Shown here piece after piece: positions 1 to 6,937 of a stretch of 12,842 bases of DNA. The stretch's first letter is position 1, and every line of letters begins with the position of its first letter. The notes beneath the pieces are model-generated. The model saw only the letters and a list, made by a program, of their open reading frames with translations, ran no database searches and was not told the origin of the DNA. The stretch lies in assembly GCA_014379815.1 (NCBI GenBank), contig JACMLA010000298.1:1-12842 (forward strand), in the 5' to 3' direction. The translations under genes were made by a program, and so were the position numbers. This stretch comes from Bryobacteraceae bacterium. Its GTDB lineage: Bacteria > Acidobacteriota > Terriglobia > Bryobacterales > Bryobacteraceae.

Positions 1-467
1 ACGTCGCGTGAGAGGGGCACTTTGAGGCGTTTCAACGTAAGCAGCACCATCAGGTACGCAGCGACACTCTTCTTGTCGTCACTGGTACCCCGGCCATATA
101 TATAGCCGCCTTCCCGGTCCGCGCTGAAAGGTCCATGCTTGATCCACTTCTTAGGATCGATGCTGACAGTGTCGGTATGACCCATCAGGAGCAACGGCTT
201 CTTTTCGCCATTGCCCTTCAGGCGCGCGATCAAATTCATCCGGGCAGGCTCGGCACCAGCCACAAAGACCGAAATCCCCTCGGCCTCAAGTGCTTTCTTT
301 AAATACTCGACAGCCCGGGTCTCATTCCCCGGGGGATTGGTAGTATCGATCCGGACCAGCGCCTGAAAATGCCTCAGCGCTTCCTCTTCAAACGCTTTCC
401 ATTCTGGTTCCGGGTTGGCAGCACCTGCCAGTGAGCACGCGATAACCGCAACAACGGCGAGACGCAT
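1..467 (-). CDS. M20 family metallopeptidase, exported, 3' part missing at window edge
   Basis: This is the first 155 residues of a zinc-dependent exopeptidase of the M20 (carboxypeptidase/deacylase) family; the rest lies beyond position 1. The ATG at 467 opens a typical signal peptide (residues 1-17, MRLAVVAVIACSLAGAA), so the enzyme probably works in the periplasm. A helical stretch follows with the M20 motif DTTNPPGNE (41-49). The metal-binding motif is GHTDTV (96-101, His97 as zinc ligand and Asp99 beside it), and the second metal motif is GRGTSDDKK (125-133, Asp130 as likely bridging ligand). Family members usually exceed 400 residues, so the catalytic Glu pair and dimerisation domain are outside the window. 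The reading frame is open across the whole interval. It lies 28 bp downstream of a PEP-CTERM relic on the same strand. Substrate cannot be read from this part. Confidence 0.9.
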   Translation of the reverse strand, partial: MRLAVVAVIACSLAGAANPEPEWKAFEEEALRHFQALVRIDTTNPPGNETRAVEYLKKALEAEGISVFVAGAEPARMNLIARLKGNGEKKPLLLMGHTDTVSIDPKKWIKHGPFSADREGGYIYGRGTSDDKKSVAAYLMVLLTLKRLKVPLSRD

Positions 468-495
468 GCTCCGCAGAGTACCACTAAGCAGCACG

Positions 496-719
496 TCAGT
501 CGTCGTTCCCCGGCGCCCTCAACCGCCTCCGCTGGTGACAGAACATCAGGGCCACCAAAGAAAGCCCAAGACCGCTTATGGCCGTGGTTGCAGGTTCCGG
601 AACGGGATCGCTCCGCCGGGATCCCCAATTCCAGTAACCTCAATCATTCCCATATACGAGAAGTATCCCCGAAAACACTTCGACTTTGACCGCAATCGCG
701 CAGAGGCTTCGCCTATTCT
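496..719 (-). pseudogene. PEP-CTERM protein gene relic (C-terminal sorting tail, frameshifted)
   Basis: On the minus strand, the frame ending at the TGA at 496-498 encodes a complete PEP-CTERM sorting tail: DPVPEPATT, then a hydrophobic helix (AISGLGLSLVALMF), then a basic cluster QRRRLR and a short end (APGNDD). Such tails direct proteins to the EpsH/exosortase system of Gram-negative bacteria. That frame is closed by a TGA at 640-642. The frame one base away carries FSYMGMIEVTGIGDPGG (about 611-662), which resembles the segment often found just before such tails. Adding one G at 609-611 joins them as GDPGGADPVPEPATT. No start codon with a signal peptide can be traced upstream, and the next gene starts at 749 on the other strand, so the N-terminal body is missing. 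I call it a truncated and frameshifted remnant. The tail identification is firm; the frameshift join is likely; the original function is unknown. Confidence 0.75.
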
Positions 720-748
720 TCACTGGTACACTCGAGGGAGTCTAGACC

Positions 749-2500
749 ATGTCAGTCCCGGAACAGCTGAACCGAATCCTGGCCAGCCAGGAATTCCGCG
801 ACTCCCAGCGCATGTGCCGGTTCTTGCGTTTTGTGGTCGAGCGCGCGCTTGCAGGCGAGGCAACCGCGCTCAAAGAATATCTCATTGGAGTTGAAGTTTT
901 CGATCGTAAGGAAGGCTACGATCCACGCGTAGATCCTATTGTGCGCGTTGAAGCCCGCCGCCTTCGCTCCAAGTTGTCGTCCTACTACGAGCGAGACGGC
1001 CGCGGCACGGGTCCGATCATCGAATTACCTAAAGGTACCTACGCTCCGGTTTTTCACAATGTGTCTCTGCCAGTGCCCTCTGCTGCGCCGGACCCGCACC
1101 GGGACCGCACCATTGCCGTGCTGCCTTTCACCAACCTCACCGCCGACCCCGAGAGTGAGTACTTCACCGACGGCCTAACCGAGGAACTGACACACGTACT
1201 CACCAAGGTTCCGGGACTCCAGGTAGTCTCGTGGAACTCTACCGCCAAGATGAAGGGTCATCCTGTTGACCCTGCCGCCGTTGCCGAGCAGTTGCAAGCT
1301 GACGTTTTTGTGCGGGGAAGTGTGCGCAGTGCACGCGGTCGCATGCGCATTATGGCGCAATTGCTGGAGGCACCCCGCGGCATCGTGCTTTGGTCGGAAA
1401 CGTTCGATCGGAACCCGGAAGATATCTTCGAAGTGCAAGACGAAATCGCCACCGCGATCGCCCAGTCGCTGCAACTGCGTCTCATCGAAACACCAAGAAG
1501 CGGTCCAAATATGGAGGTCTACAACCTCTATCTGAAAGGTCGCTACCACTGGAATACCCGCACACCGGATGGGCTTCGCAAGAGCGTGGAGTGCTTTCAG
1601 CAGGCTATCTCGCTTGAGCCTCAATACGCCCTGGCGCACGCCGGGCTGGCAGATGCCTGGACAATCCTTGTCGACTATGGCGCTCTCCCTTCTGATCAGC
1701 TGCAGGTAGCCGAGCAGGCCGCTCGTAAAGCGATTGAGATCGACCCTTCGCTGGCGGAGCCATACGCCGCCCTGGCGCTTATCCGAAGTATCTACTGGAA
1801 CTGGGACGAATCGGAAGATCTGTATCGCCGCTCTCTATCTCTCAACCCCAACTACTCGACCGCCCATCACTGGATCGGCATCGATCACATGGCCATGCTG
1901 GGCAGGTTTGACGAAGCGCTCCATGCCCTCGAAAAAGCGAGGCAGCTCGATCCTCTGTCGATGATCATCCCGGAAGGCAAAGCTCTTCTCTACATGCTCT
2001 GGGAACGGTATCCCCAAAGTCTTGCGGTATATCAGGAACTGTCCCGGAGGGACTCGCAAAACCCCAAGATACACGCCGGAATGGGTCGGCTACACATCCA
2101 GATGGGCTTCTATGATCGCGCCTGTGAACTGCTTGATCTCGCCTGGTCGAGGAACGGGAATTCCCCAAGCATTCTGGGTGCTCTCGGCCAGGCACAAGCG
2201 CTCTCAGGGCGGCCTGTTCAGGCGCGCGCTACTCTGCGCTGCCTTACTGAGCTGTCAGAACGCCGCCACGTTTCCAGCGCCTGTTTTGGCATCATCCACA
2301 TGGCATTGGGCGAGACAGAAAAAGCTCTCGACTGCCTCGAACTTGCAGCACACCGCCACGACGCTCCAGTACTTGCGCTCGGGGTTCATCCTCTTTGGAA
2401 CCCACTCCGCAGTGAGCCCCGCTTCCGTGCGCTCCTCCAGCGCCTGAATCTGGAGGAAGCCGAAGAGCGGGCCCAGTCTTACCGTAAAGCCGCACAGTAA
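749..2500 (+). CDS. wHTH-like / TolB-like / TPR regulatory protein
   Basis: A 583-residue protein with three parts. Residues 1-103 form the acidobacterial N-terminal module (FRDSQRMCRFLRFVVE at 16-31, then VRVEARRLRSKL at 65-76 and IELPKGTYAPVF at 91-102). Its RRLRSKL...KGTY layout recalls the C-terminal half of OmpR/CadC winged helices, so DNA binding is possible but inferred. Residues about 121-247 (IAVLPFTNLTADPESEYFTD onward) match the TolB-like/FlgO-type domain often paired with adenylate cyclases or CadC regulators. Residues about 257-565 are TPR repeats (for example ALAHAGLADAW, SIYWNWDESEDLYRRSL). No signal peptide or membrane segment is visible, so it is probably cytosolic. The ATG at 749 has GAGGGAG at 734-740, eight bases upstream. 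A secreted TPR gene follows 52 bp later and may be co-transcribed. Target genes and ligand cannot be read from the sequence. Confidence 0.85.
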   Translation: MSVPEQLNRILASQEFRDSQRMCRFLRFVVERALAGEATALKEYLIGVEVFDRKEGYDPRVDPIVRVEARRLRSKLSSYYERDGRGTGPIIELPKGTYAPVFHNVSLPVPSAAPDPHRDRTIAVLPFTNLTADPESEYFTDGLTEELTHVLTKVPGLQVVSWNSTAKMKGHPVDPAAVAEQLQADVFVRGSVRSARGRMRIMAQLLEAPRGIVLWSETFDRNPEDIFEVQDEIATAIAQSLQLRLIETPRSGPNMEVYNLYLKGRYHWNTRTPDGLRKSVECFQQAISLEPQYALAHAGLADAWTILVDYGALPSDQLQVAEQAARKAIEIDPSLAEPYAALALIRSIYWNWDESEDLYRRSLSLNPNYSTAHHWIGIDHMAMLGRFDEALHALEKARQLDPLSMIIPEGKALLYMLWERYPQSLAVYQELSRRDSQNPKIHAGMGRLHIQMGFYDRACELLDLAWSRNGNSPSILGALGQAQALSGRPVQARATLRCLTELSERRHVSSACFGIIHMALGETEKALDCLELAAHRHDAPVLALGVHPLWNPLRSEPRFRALLQRLNLEEAEERAQSYRKAAQ

Positions 2501-2552
2501 GATTACCCATGATTACTGCCTGCCAGGTCGCCGGGACCTTCATGATCTGTTC

Positions 2553-3422
2553 ATGGATCTCCTCCGGGTCGCAGCCATCGCAGTCTTCTGCTCCGCGTGT
2601 GCGTTGGGACAGGATCCGGTCCGCCTCAGCGAAGAAGCCCTGGCGGCCTTTCGGGCCGGCAGTTACGATCGCGCGGGGCAACTGTACGAGCAGGTGCTGG
2701 AGATAAGCGGGAAGGGAACACAACTAGCCACGCTCAGTGACCTCGGCCTGGTTCGTCGCCTGCAGGGTCGCCTCAATGAAGCCGAGAGTCTGTACCGAAC
2801 AGCACTTGCTCTGGCCGAAAAGAAGCTGGGAACAAGAAACTCGGTGTATGCCGCCGTTCTAAACAACATCGGACAGATCGCTTACGTAAGACGGAACTTC
2901 GATCAATCGCGGATCTGTTTCGATCAGGCTCTTGAGATCTGGAAAGAGACCAGCGGTCCCGAGAGTGCCGCGGTGGCTTCCGCTTACACCAACATTGCCG
3001 CGCTCCTGCAGGCACAAGGCAAATACAAACAAGCGGCCCGGCACTTCGAGACAGCGTTGCAAATCGATCTGAACTTGTTCGGCCAGGTGCACCCTTTAGT
3101 AGCCAACGACTGGAGCAACCTGGGTGTGCTTGCCTGGGATCGGGGCCAACATGAAGAAGCAGAAAGACTGCTTCTCCGCTCTCTGGAAATACGCAGACAA
3201 ACGCCGGGCACAGACCATCCCGACTACGCGGAGAACCTGCTCAATCTCATGAGTATCTGCGAAATACAGGGCAGATCCGCTGAAGCTCTCGTGTATTTCC
3301 AGCGGGCGTTGCCAGTTCTCGAGAGAGCCCTGGGAGAGGACAGTCCCCGCGTAGCTGCCTTGCGCACAAAGTATCAGACCGTCCGCAATCGCGTGCTCGT
3401 CAAAGCAGAAGCATTCCGCTAG
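2553..3422 (+). CDS. Exported tetratricopeptide-repeat protein
   Basis: A 289-residue protein with an N-terminal signal peptide (MDLLRVAAIAVFCSACALG, probable cut before QDPVRLS) followed almost entirely by TPR repeats of the 42-residue kinesin-light-chain/NPHP3 kind. At least five units are visible, for example YAAVLNNIGQIAYVRRNFDQ, AYTNIAALLQAQGKYKQA, DWSNLGVLAWDRGQHEEA and YAENLLNLMSICEIQGRSAE. Such proteins usually act as binding scaffolds; no catalytic motif is present, and the partner is unknown. The ATG at 2553 is chosen because it opens the signal peptide. Its ribosome site is weak: the nearest GGGA, at 2533-2536, is 16 bases away, which could mean translation depends on the preceding gene. 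It follows the regulator-like TPR gene by 52 bp on the same strand, and no terminator-like hairpin is evident in that gap. Confidence 0.85.
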   Translation: MDLLRVAAIAVFCSACALGQDPVRLSEEALAAFRAGSYDRAGQLYEQVLEISGKGTQLATLSDLGLVRRLQGRLNEAESLYRTALALAEKKLGTRNSVYAAVLNNIGQIAYVRRNFDQSRICFDQALEIWKETSGPESAAVASAYTNIAALLQAQGKYKQAARHFETALQIDLNLFGQVHPLVANDWSNLGVLAWDRGQHEEAERLLLRSLEIRRQTPGTDHPDYAENLLNLMSICEIQGRSAEALVYFQRALPVLERALGEDSPRVAALRTKYQTVRNRVLVKAEAFR

Positions 3423-3428
3423 TGTCAT

Positions 3429-3546
3429 GAGTTAGAAAGTCGTTCACAAAGTCCATGCCCGACTCGCTTACGCTCGCGGCTCAGAAACGACCGCCAATAC
3501 GGAGCCGGTTTTCAAGGCGGGCAATTGTTCAATGGATTTCTAACTC
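3429..3546. repeat. 118-bp intergenic element with 10-bp terminal inverted repeats
   Basis: The sequence gagttagaaa at 3429-3438 is mirrored exactly by tttctaactc at 3537-3546. Inside lie a short stem (ccgcc at 3491-3495 with ggcgg at 3516-3520) and the motif gactcgcttacgctcgcggctc near 3460-3481, in which gcgag occurs twice on the minus strand. No open reading frame or clear target-site duplication is seen. It fills most of the 169-bp gap between two convergent genes. It may be a small non-autonomous repeat (REP- or MITE-like), or simply structured DNA that ends transcription from both sides. GC-rich intergenic repeats with this flavour are common in acidobacteria and planctomycetes as I recall, but copy number cannot be checked here. 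Confidence 0.45.
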
Positions 3547-3591
3547 TGAATATTACTAGTGCTTCCTGCTTGTCGGCGACAGGAGCATGGA

Positions 3592-4371
3592 TTAAAAATC
3601 CTTTGAGATGCCAATCAGGAGACCTGCTCGCGAACTACCTTCCAGTCGACCCGCTAAGATTCCGAAGTCAAGAGTGAGGTTATCGAAGACAGCCAGCTTG
3701 CCTCCTACCTGGGCTTGCATAGCCCCTTTGCCAAGTGAGGAACTTTGCGCGGCTGCGCCATTGATTTCGATTCCCAGAAGAAGATTTCTGGTCATCCTTC
3801 GAGTGACGGAAGAACCGCCTGTGTACACGACGCCTTGCGCCCTCAGACCGACTACACCGGTCAACGTGTTGCCTGAAAAGATCAATCCGTTATTCAAGCG
3901 AAACACGACGTTCTCCCCGATCGTCTTCTGCACCACAGTGTTAAAGCCGTAGTCCGCCACACCCGAACCTAATTGCGATGCGGCGTCCCCGGTCGGTGTC
4001 TCCACGGCAAAGCTGACGGTCAGCGCAGGCCACCTGGACTCGGCAACCTCCGGCCGAAAATTCCACTTCAGCGTGAAATTCGTATCCCCGTTTCCAAACG
4101 GACGCCGCGGGTTTGTGCCCTTGTCGTTAAACAGGACTATTAGTGGGCTGTCAACTCCGAGTTCCAACCCGTTCCACAGTCCGTAGTTGAGTTGGTAGAT
4201 TACCGCATTCTGCCGTAGCGTTGGAAACGCTGAACTACCAAGCCACGCGTATTGATTGCTGACCTCAAGGTGGAACTTTCCTCGCTCTGTTACGTCCGCG
4301 TCGTCGGTATAGAAAGGTTGTTGCGCCGCGATTGGCGACGCCAGCAGCACCAGAACCGCGAGAGAGCGCAT
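3592..4371 (-). CDS. Exported putative outer-membrane beta-barrel protein (MetA-pathway/transporter-like)
   Basis: A 259-residue protein with a signal peptide (MRSLAVLVLLASPIAA, probable cut before QQPFYTDD). The mature part opens with QPFYTDDADVTERGKFHLEV, a start seen in the 'phenol degradation MetA-pathway' or putative transporter barrel family. It continues with alternating strands rich in Gly, Asn and aromatic residues, and it ends in Phe (ISKDF), as outer-membrane barrel proteins commonly do. The open frame extends upstream to an ATG at 4458, but those 29 residues are not signal-like; the ATG at 4371 starts the signal peptide exactly, so I prefer it, although no strong ribosome site precedes it. 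It lies 123 bp downstream of the sulfatase on the same strand and may share its transcript. Whether it is a pore or a structural barrel, and what it carries, is unknown. Confidence 0.7.
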   Translation of the reverse strand: MRSLAVLVLLASPIAAQQPFYTDDADVTERGKFHLEVSNQYAWLGSSAFPTLRQNAVIYQLNYGLWNGLELGVDSPLIVLFNDKGTNPRRPFGNGDTNFTLKWNFRPEVAESRWPALTVSFAVETPTGDAASQLGSGVADYGFNTVVQKTIGENVVFRLNNGLIFSGNTLTGVVGLRAQGVVYTGGSSVTRRMTRNLLLGIEINGAAAQSSSLGKGAMQAQVGGKLAVFDNLTLDFGILAGRLEGSSRAGLLIGISKDF

Positions 4372-4494
4372 TATGCCGATTGTAGCGGCGGCAGTAGAAC
4401 CACGCTCGTTCCAAAAACACACGATTCTTCCCGTGTTCTTCTGTACTCCATTGTTCAAATCCTGTGCCTTCGGGAGGACGTGCTAGCTAGCGGC

Positions 4495-6087
4495 CTAACG
4501 ATTCAATGGGCCCAGACTTTGCAGGAAGGAAAAGTAGGAGGCGTAAGCAGCTTCCTGCACGGGCTGGAGAGCGGGCTGCAGCGGACGTCGCAGCTCGGCA
4601 GGAATGGCCTGCCTGTGCAACACCTCGTCCCAGGTGCGCCAACGGAGAGGCTGCGAGTAAGCTACATTGTCCAGTTCCTGACGCCCTGGCTCTGTCGCGT
4701 AGTCATAGGCCTCATACTCCATCCCCGAAGCCATGATTTGATTCGTCCCATCCTGCCAGTTCGAGTAGGTCGCGTATTTCCCCGAATCGTTGACGATCGC
4801 AATCACGTGGTCTGCCGCTAAGCGAGGAGGTGGAATCAGACTGAATTCGTCAAATAGTGCTTCGTCAGTTGCGTGAATCGCGTACGCTCGGCCCGGAACG
4901 CCCGGATTCGCCGCAATCGCAGCCAGATCGATCCGTGTTGCCAGGTGAGCCAGGCCTGGCTGGTTGCGCCACGTTGTCCCTCCAGTAGCGATCGTCAGCA
5001 GCAGCGGCAGGATATCGACGCTCGACGTGATCTGCATGCGCGCCGCCTCTGGCTGGCGTGTGAGCACGCCCCGTGGATCCTTGATGTAAAGCGGGATGTG
5101 TATGGCTTCTTCGTACGCGCCCGCGCCCTTATTCCGCAGCCCGTGTGAGCCACCGTACTCGCCGTGGTCTGTCGTAAAGATCACCACAGTGTTGGCTGCC
5201 AGACCTGGGTCGGAAGCAAGGATGTCGAGGACGCGGCCAACCTGTACATCCACCAATTGCTGGCAGTACAGAAACCAGTCCAGCATGCGGGCGAACGCTG
5301 CATCCGCCGGGGCTCCCCGCAGCGGGATCTGTCCCTGGAACACGTCCAGCGACTCTTGAAACGCTCTCTGCAAACGAGGCTTCCGATTCCGCACCAGATC
5401 CTCCGGGCTCTCGATGTTAGGTGGGCCGGATCGAAATACAGTAGGAGCATTCGAACCCAGCACGAACTGATTCGTCAGGCGCGGGTAAAACGCTATATCG
5501 TGCGGATTCACCAGACTGACGGTAGTGCACCAGGGCTGCCCCGACCCCTGGTTTGCGAACCAACCCGCGAACTGATCCACAATGCCGGCATCTTGCCGTG
5601 CGCCCTGACCAGGGGTCCCGATAGGGTCCGGGAACGTTCCTCCCGCGAAGCCATAGGGTTCCAGCGAATTGCCCTCGGAGATATGCCACTTCCCAAACCA
5701 GTTTGTCTGATATCCGCTCTGCCGCAGCAGCGAGCCCCAGGTGGGAAAGCCGGTTTGGAGAGGTACTCCAAATCCACCCGCGCCGGTGATGAACATGGCG
5801 CTCTGATGGGTGTATAGGCCTGTCAATAAGCACGCCCGCGCCGCTGTGCAAGCGTTTGAAGCCGTATAGTGCCGCTTGAAGGCGACTGCTCCTTGCCGAA
5901 TCCGTGTCAGATTCGGCAGTAAACGGTCCAACTCTGGTTGAGCGGGAAACCAGCGCGGGGTTCGCAACTGGTCCACCAGGACAATCAGGATGTTTGGCCG
6001 CGATCCTCCGTTTACGCTTTGTCCTCGAGACACTGCGGTCGAGACTGCCACTCCGGTACTGGTCGTTAGAAACTCTCTGCGCTTCAT
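4495..6087 (-). CDS. Tat-exported formylglycine-dependent sulfatase (CTAAR active site)
   Basis: A 530-residue enzyme of the type I sulfatase/alkaline phosphatase superfamily, which hydrolyses sulfate esters. The leader MKRREFLTTSTGVAVSTAVS fits a twin-arginine signal (RR at 3-4). Metal-site residues appear as VDQ (38-40). The active-site motif is CTAAR (80-84) followed by ACLLTG, with Cys80 the residue converted to formylglycine. Further sites are GKWH (132-135), NPHD (194-197), TTDHGE (305-310) and HGLRNKG (315-321, Lys320). The family motif is usually C-x-P-x-R; Ala at the third place is a known accepted variant. The open frame runs 42 codons further upstream, but the ATG at 6087 is chosen because it starts the Tat signal and has GAGGAAGG just upstream. 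No sulfatase-maturing enzyme is in the window. It diverges from the two-component system. The natural substrate (sugar sulfate, choline sulfate or other) cannot be told. Confidence 0.9.
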   Translation of the reverse strand: MKRREFLTTSTGVAVSTAVSRGQSVNGGSRPNILIVLVDQLRTPRWFPAQPELDRLLPNLTRIRQGAVAFKRHYTASNACTAARACLLTGLYTHQSAMFITGAGGFGVPLQTGFPTWGSLLRQSGYQTNWFGKWHISEGNSLEPYGFAGGTFPDPIGTPGQGARQDAGIVDQFAGWFANQGSGQPWCTTVSLVNPHDIAFYPRLTNQFVLGSNAPTVFRSGPPNIESPEDLVRNRKPRLQRAFQESLDVFQGQIPLRGAPADAAFARMLDWFLYCQQLVDVQVGRVLDILASDPGLAANTVVIFTTDHGEYGGSHGLRNKGAGAYEEAIHIPLYIKDPRGVLTRQPEAARMQITSSVDILPLLLTIATGGTTWRNQPGLAHLATRIDLAAIAANPGVPGRAYAIHATDEALFDEFSLIPPPRLAADHVIAIVNDSGKYATYSNWQDGTNQIMASGMEYEAYDYATEPGRQELDNVAYSQPLRWRTWDEVLHRQAIPAELRRPLQPALQPVQEAAYASYFSFLQSLGPLNR

Positions 6088-6237
6088 CTGCCTTCCTCTA
6101 ACCCGGGATTTACCCGCAACGGGCAGCCTCATAATAGGCTGGATTCGCTTCACGCGAAGGTTCAGATTTGTCAGCGTTCGCCTACAAAATCTGACAATCG
6201 GAAGCGGCGTCAAACTGCTATAAAGGACACAATCCGG
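6088..6237. promoter_or_regulatory. Divergent control region with an inverted repeat
   Basis: This 150-bp gap lies between the divergent sulfatase and response-regulator starts and must hold the promoters for both. It contains tcagattt (6162-6169) mirrored by aaatctga (6187-6194), interleaved with tgtcag (6169-6174) mirrored by ctgaca (6191-6196). That is a candidate operator for the response regulator or another factor. On the minus strand, TATTAT at about 6131-6136 resembles a -10 box for the sulfatase, but no convincing -35 box sits at the proper distance. The operator reading is inference. Confidence 0.4.
6091..6098 (-). promoter_or_regulatory. Ribosome binding site that decides the sulfatase start
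   Basis: On the minus strand this reads GAGGAAGG, close to the ideal Shine-Dalgarno sequence, three bases upstream of the ATG at 6087 when measured from its end (the AGGA core is about six bases away). It supports the start at the Tat signal over the ATG at 6213. Confidence 0.75.
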
Positions 6238-6936
6238 ATGCTGACTCAGGTTCTTGTGATCGATGATGATGAGGAGCTAACGTCACTGCTGGCAGAGTAT
6301 CTGGCTGGAGATGGGTTCGCAGTCCGTAAAGCATTCACCGGGAGCTCCGGCCTTGCCAGGTTGTCCAGCGATGTGGACCTCGTGCTGCTGGATGTCATGC
6401 TGCCTGACATTCATGGGTTCGAGGTGCTCAGACGGTTGCGGCAGCTGTCTGAGGTGCCGGTGTTGATGTTAACCGCGCGCGGCGAGGAAATGGATAGGGT
6501 CGTGGGATTGCAGATCGGCGCGGACGACTACCTGCCCAAGCCGTTCAGCATGCGGGAGCTGGCAGCGCGGATGCAGGCGATCCTTCGTCGCGTGCGTCGC
6601 TGCGTAGTTGCTCCTGGACGGGCACTCCTCCAGGTAGGAGACCTGCGGCTCGACCAGCGGGCTCGCTTGCTCTACCGTTCGGGGCAACGTGTCGAACTGA
6701 CGAGCGCGGAATTCGACGTGCTGTTTGTGCTTGTCGCGAGTGCCGGAACCGTAGTGTCGCGCGAGCATCTGGCCGAAGCTGCTCTGGGCCGGCGAATCGG
6801 ATTTTTCGATCGCTGCATCGATAACCACATCAGTAGTCTCCGTCGCAAACTGGGCCCACCACTCCTTGGCGTGGAGCGGATCTGTACCGTAAGGGGAAGC
6901 GGGTATCTCTACGCCCATCCGGAGTCGGGAGCATAA
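6238..6936 (+). CDS. OmpR/CpxR-family response regulator
   Basis: A 232-residue two-component response regulator. Receiver domain at residues 1-118: acidic pocket DDD (9-11), phosphate-accepting Asp52 in LLDVMLPD, Thr79 (VLMLTA) and Lys101 (YLPKPF). The C-terminal winged helix-turn-helix spans about 132-228, with the recognition-helix region FDRCIDNHISSLRRKLG and the wing ICTVRGSGYLY. When phosphorylated by its kinase it should bind direct repeats near target promoters. The ATG at 6238 has AAAGGA at 6222-6227, ten bases upstream. The kinase gene follows one base after the stop codon, so the two are translationally coupled. It diverges from the sulfatase and could control it or itself through the inverted repeat in the shared gap; this is inference. 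The overall layout (this regulator, then a HAMP kinase with a short periplasmic domain) resembles CpxRA. Confidence 0.95.
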   Translation: MLTQVLVIDDDEELTSLLAEYLAGDGFAVRKAFTGSSGLARLSSDVDLVLLDVMLPDIHGFEVLRRLRQLSEVPVLMLTARGEEMDRVVGLQIGADDYLPKPFSMRELAARMQAILRRVRRCVVAPGRALLQVGDLRLDQRARLLYRSGQRVELTSAEFDVLFVLVASAGTVVSREHLAEAALGRRIGFFDRCIDNHISSLRRKLGPPLLGVERICTVRGSGYLYAHPESGA

Positions 6937-6937
6937 T

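Noticed and set aside
104..112. TATATATA-like run resembling a promoter box
   Set aside because: It lies inside the M20 coding region at the Gly-Tyr-Ile-Tyr-Gly codons of the conserved metal-site motif, which explains it.
686..719. Possible promoter TTGACC ... TATTCT before the gene at 749
   Set aside because: The spacing between the two boxes is 22 bases, too long for a standard housekeeping promoter; coincidence cannot be excluded.
415..894. 159-codon plus-strand frame covering 415-894
   Set aside because: It overlaps the M20 start, the PEP-CTERM relic and the regulator start in wrong frames, and has low-complexity Arg/Pro-rich content.
4372..4458. N-terminal extension of the barrel gene to the ATG at 4458
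   Set aside because: The 29 extra residues are polar and would bury the evident signal peptide that starts at 4371.
4482..4491. Palindrome gctagctagc between the sulfatase and barrel genes
   Set aside because: Only ten bases, overlapping simple repeats of ctag, no loop and no T-run after it; not a credible terminator or operator on its own.
4252..4821. 189-codon plus-strand open frame
   Set aside because: It is antisense to the end of the sulfatase and the start of the barrel gene, both of which have clear family motifs; the translation shows no domain or signal and ignores gene boundaries.
5164..5817. 217-codon plus-strand open frame inside the sulfatase
   Set aside because: Fully antisense to conserved sulfatase catalytic segments; composition (many Arg, Gln, His) is typical of a shadow frame.
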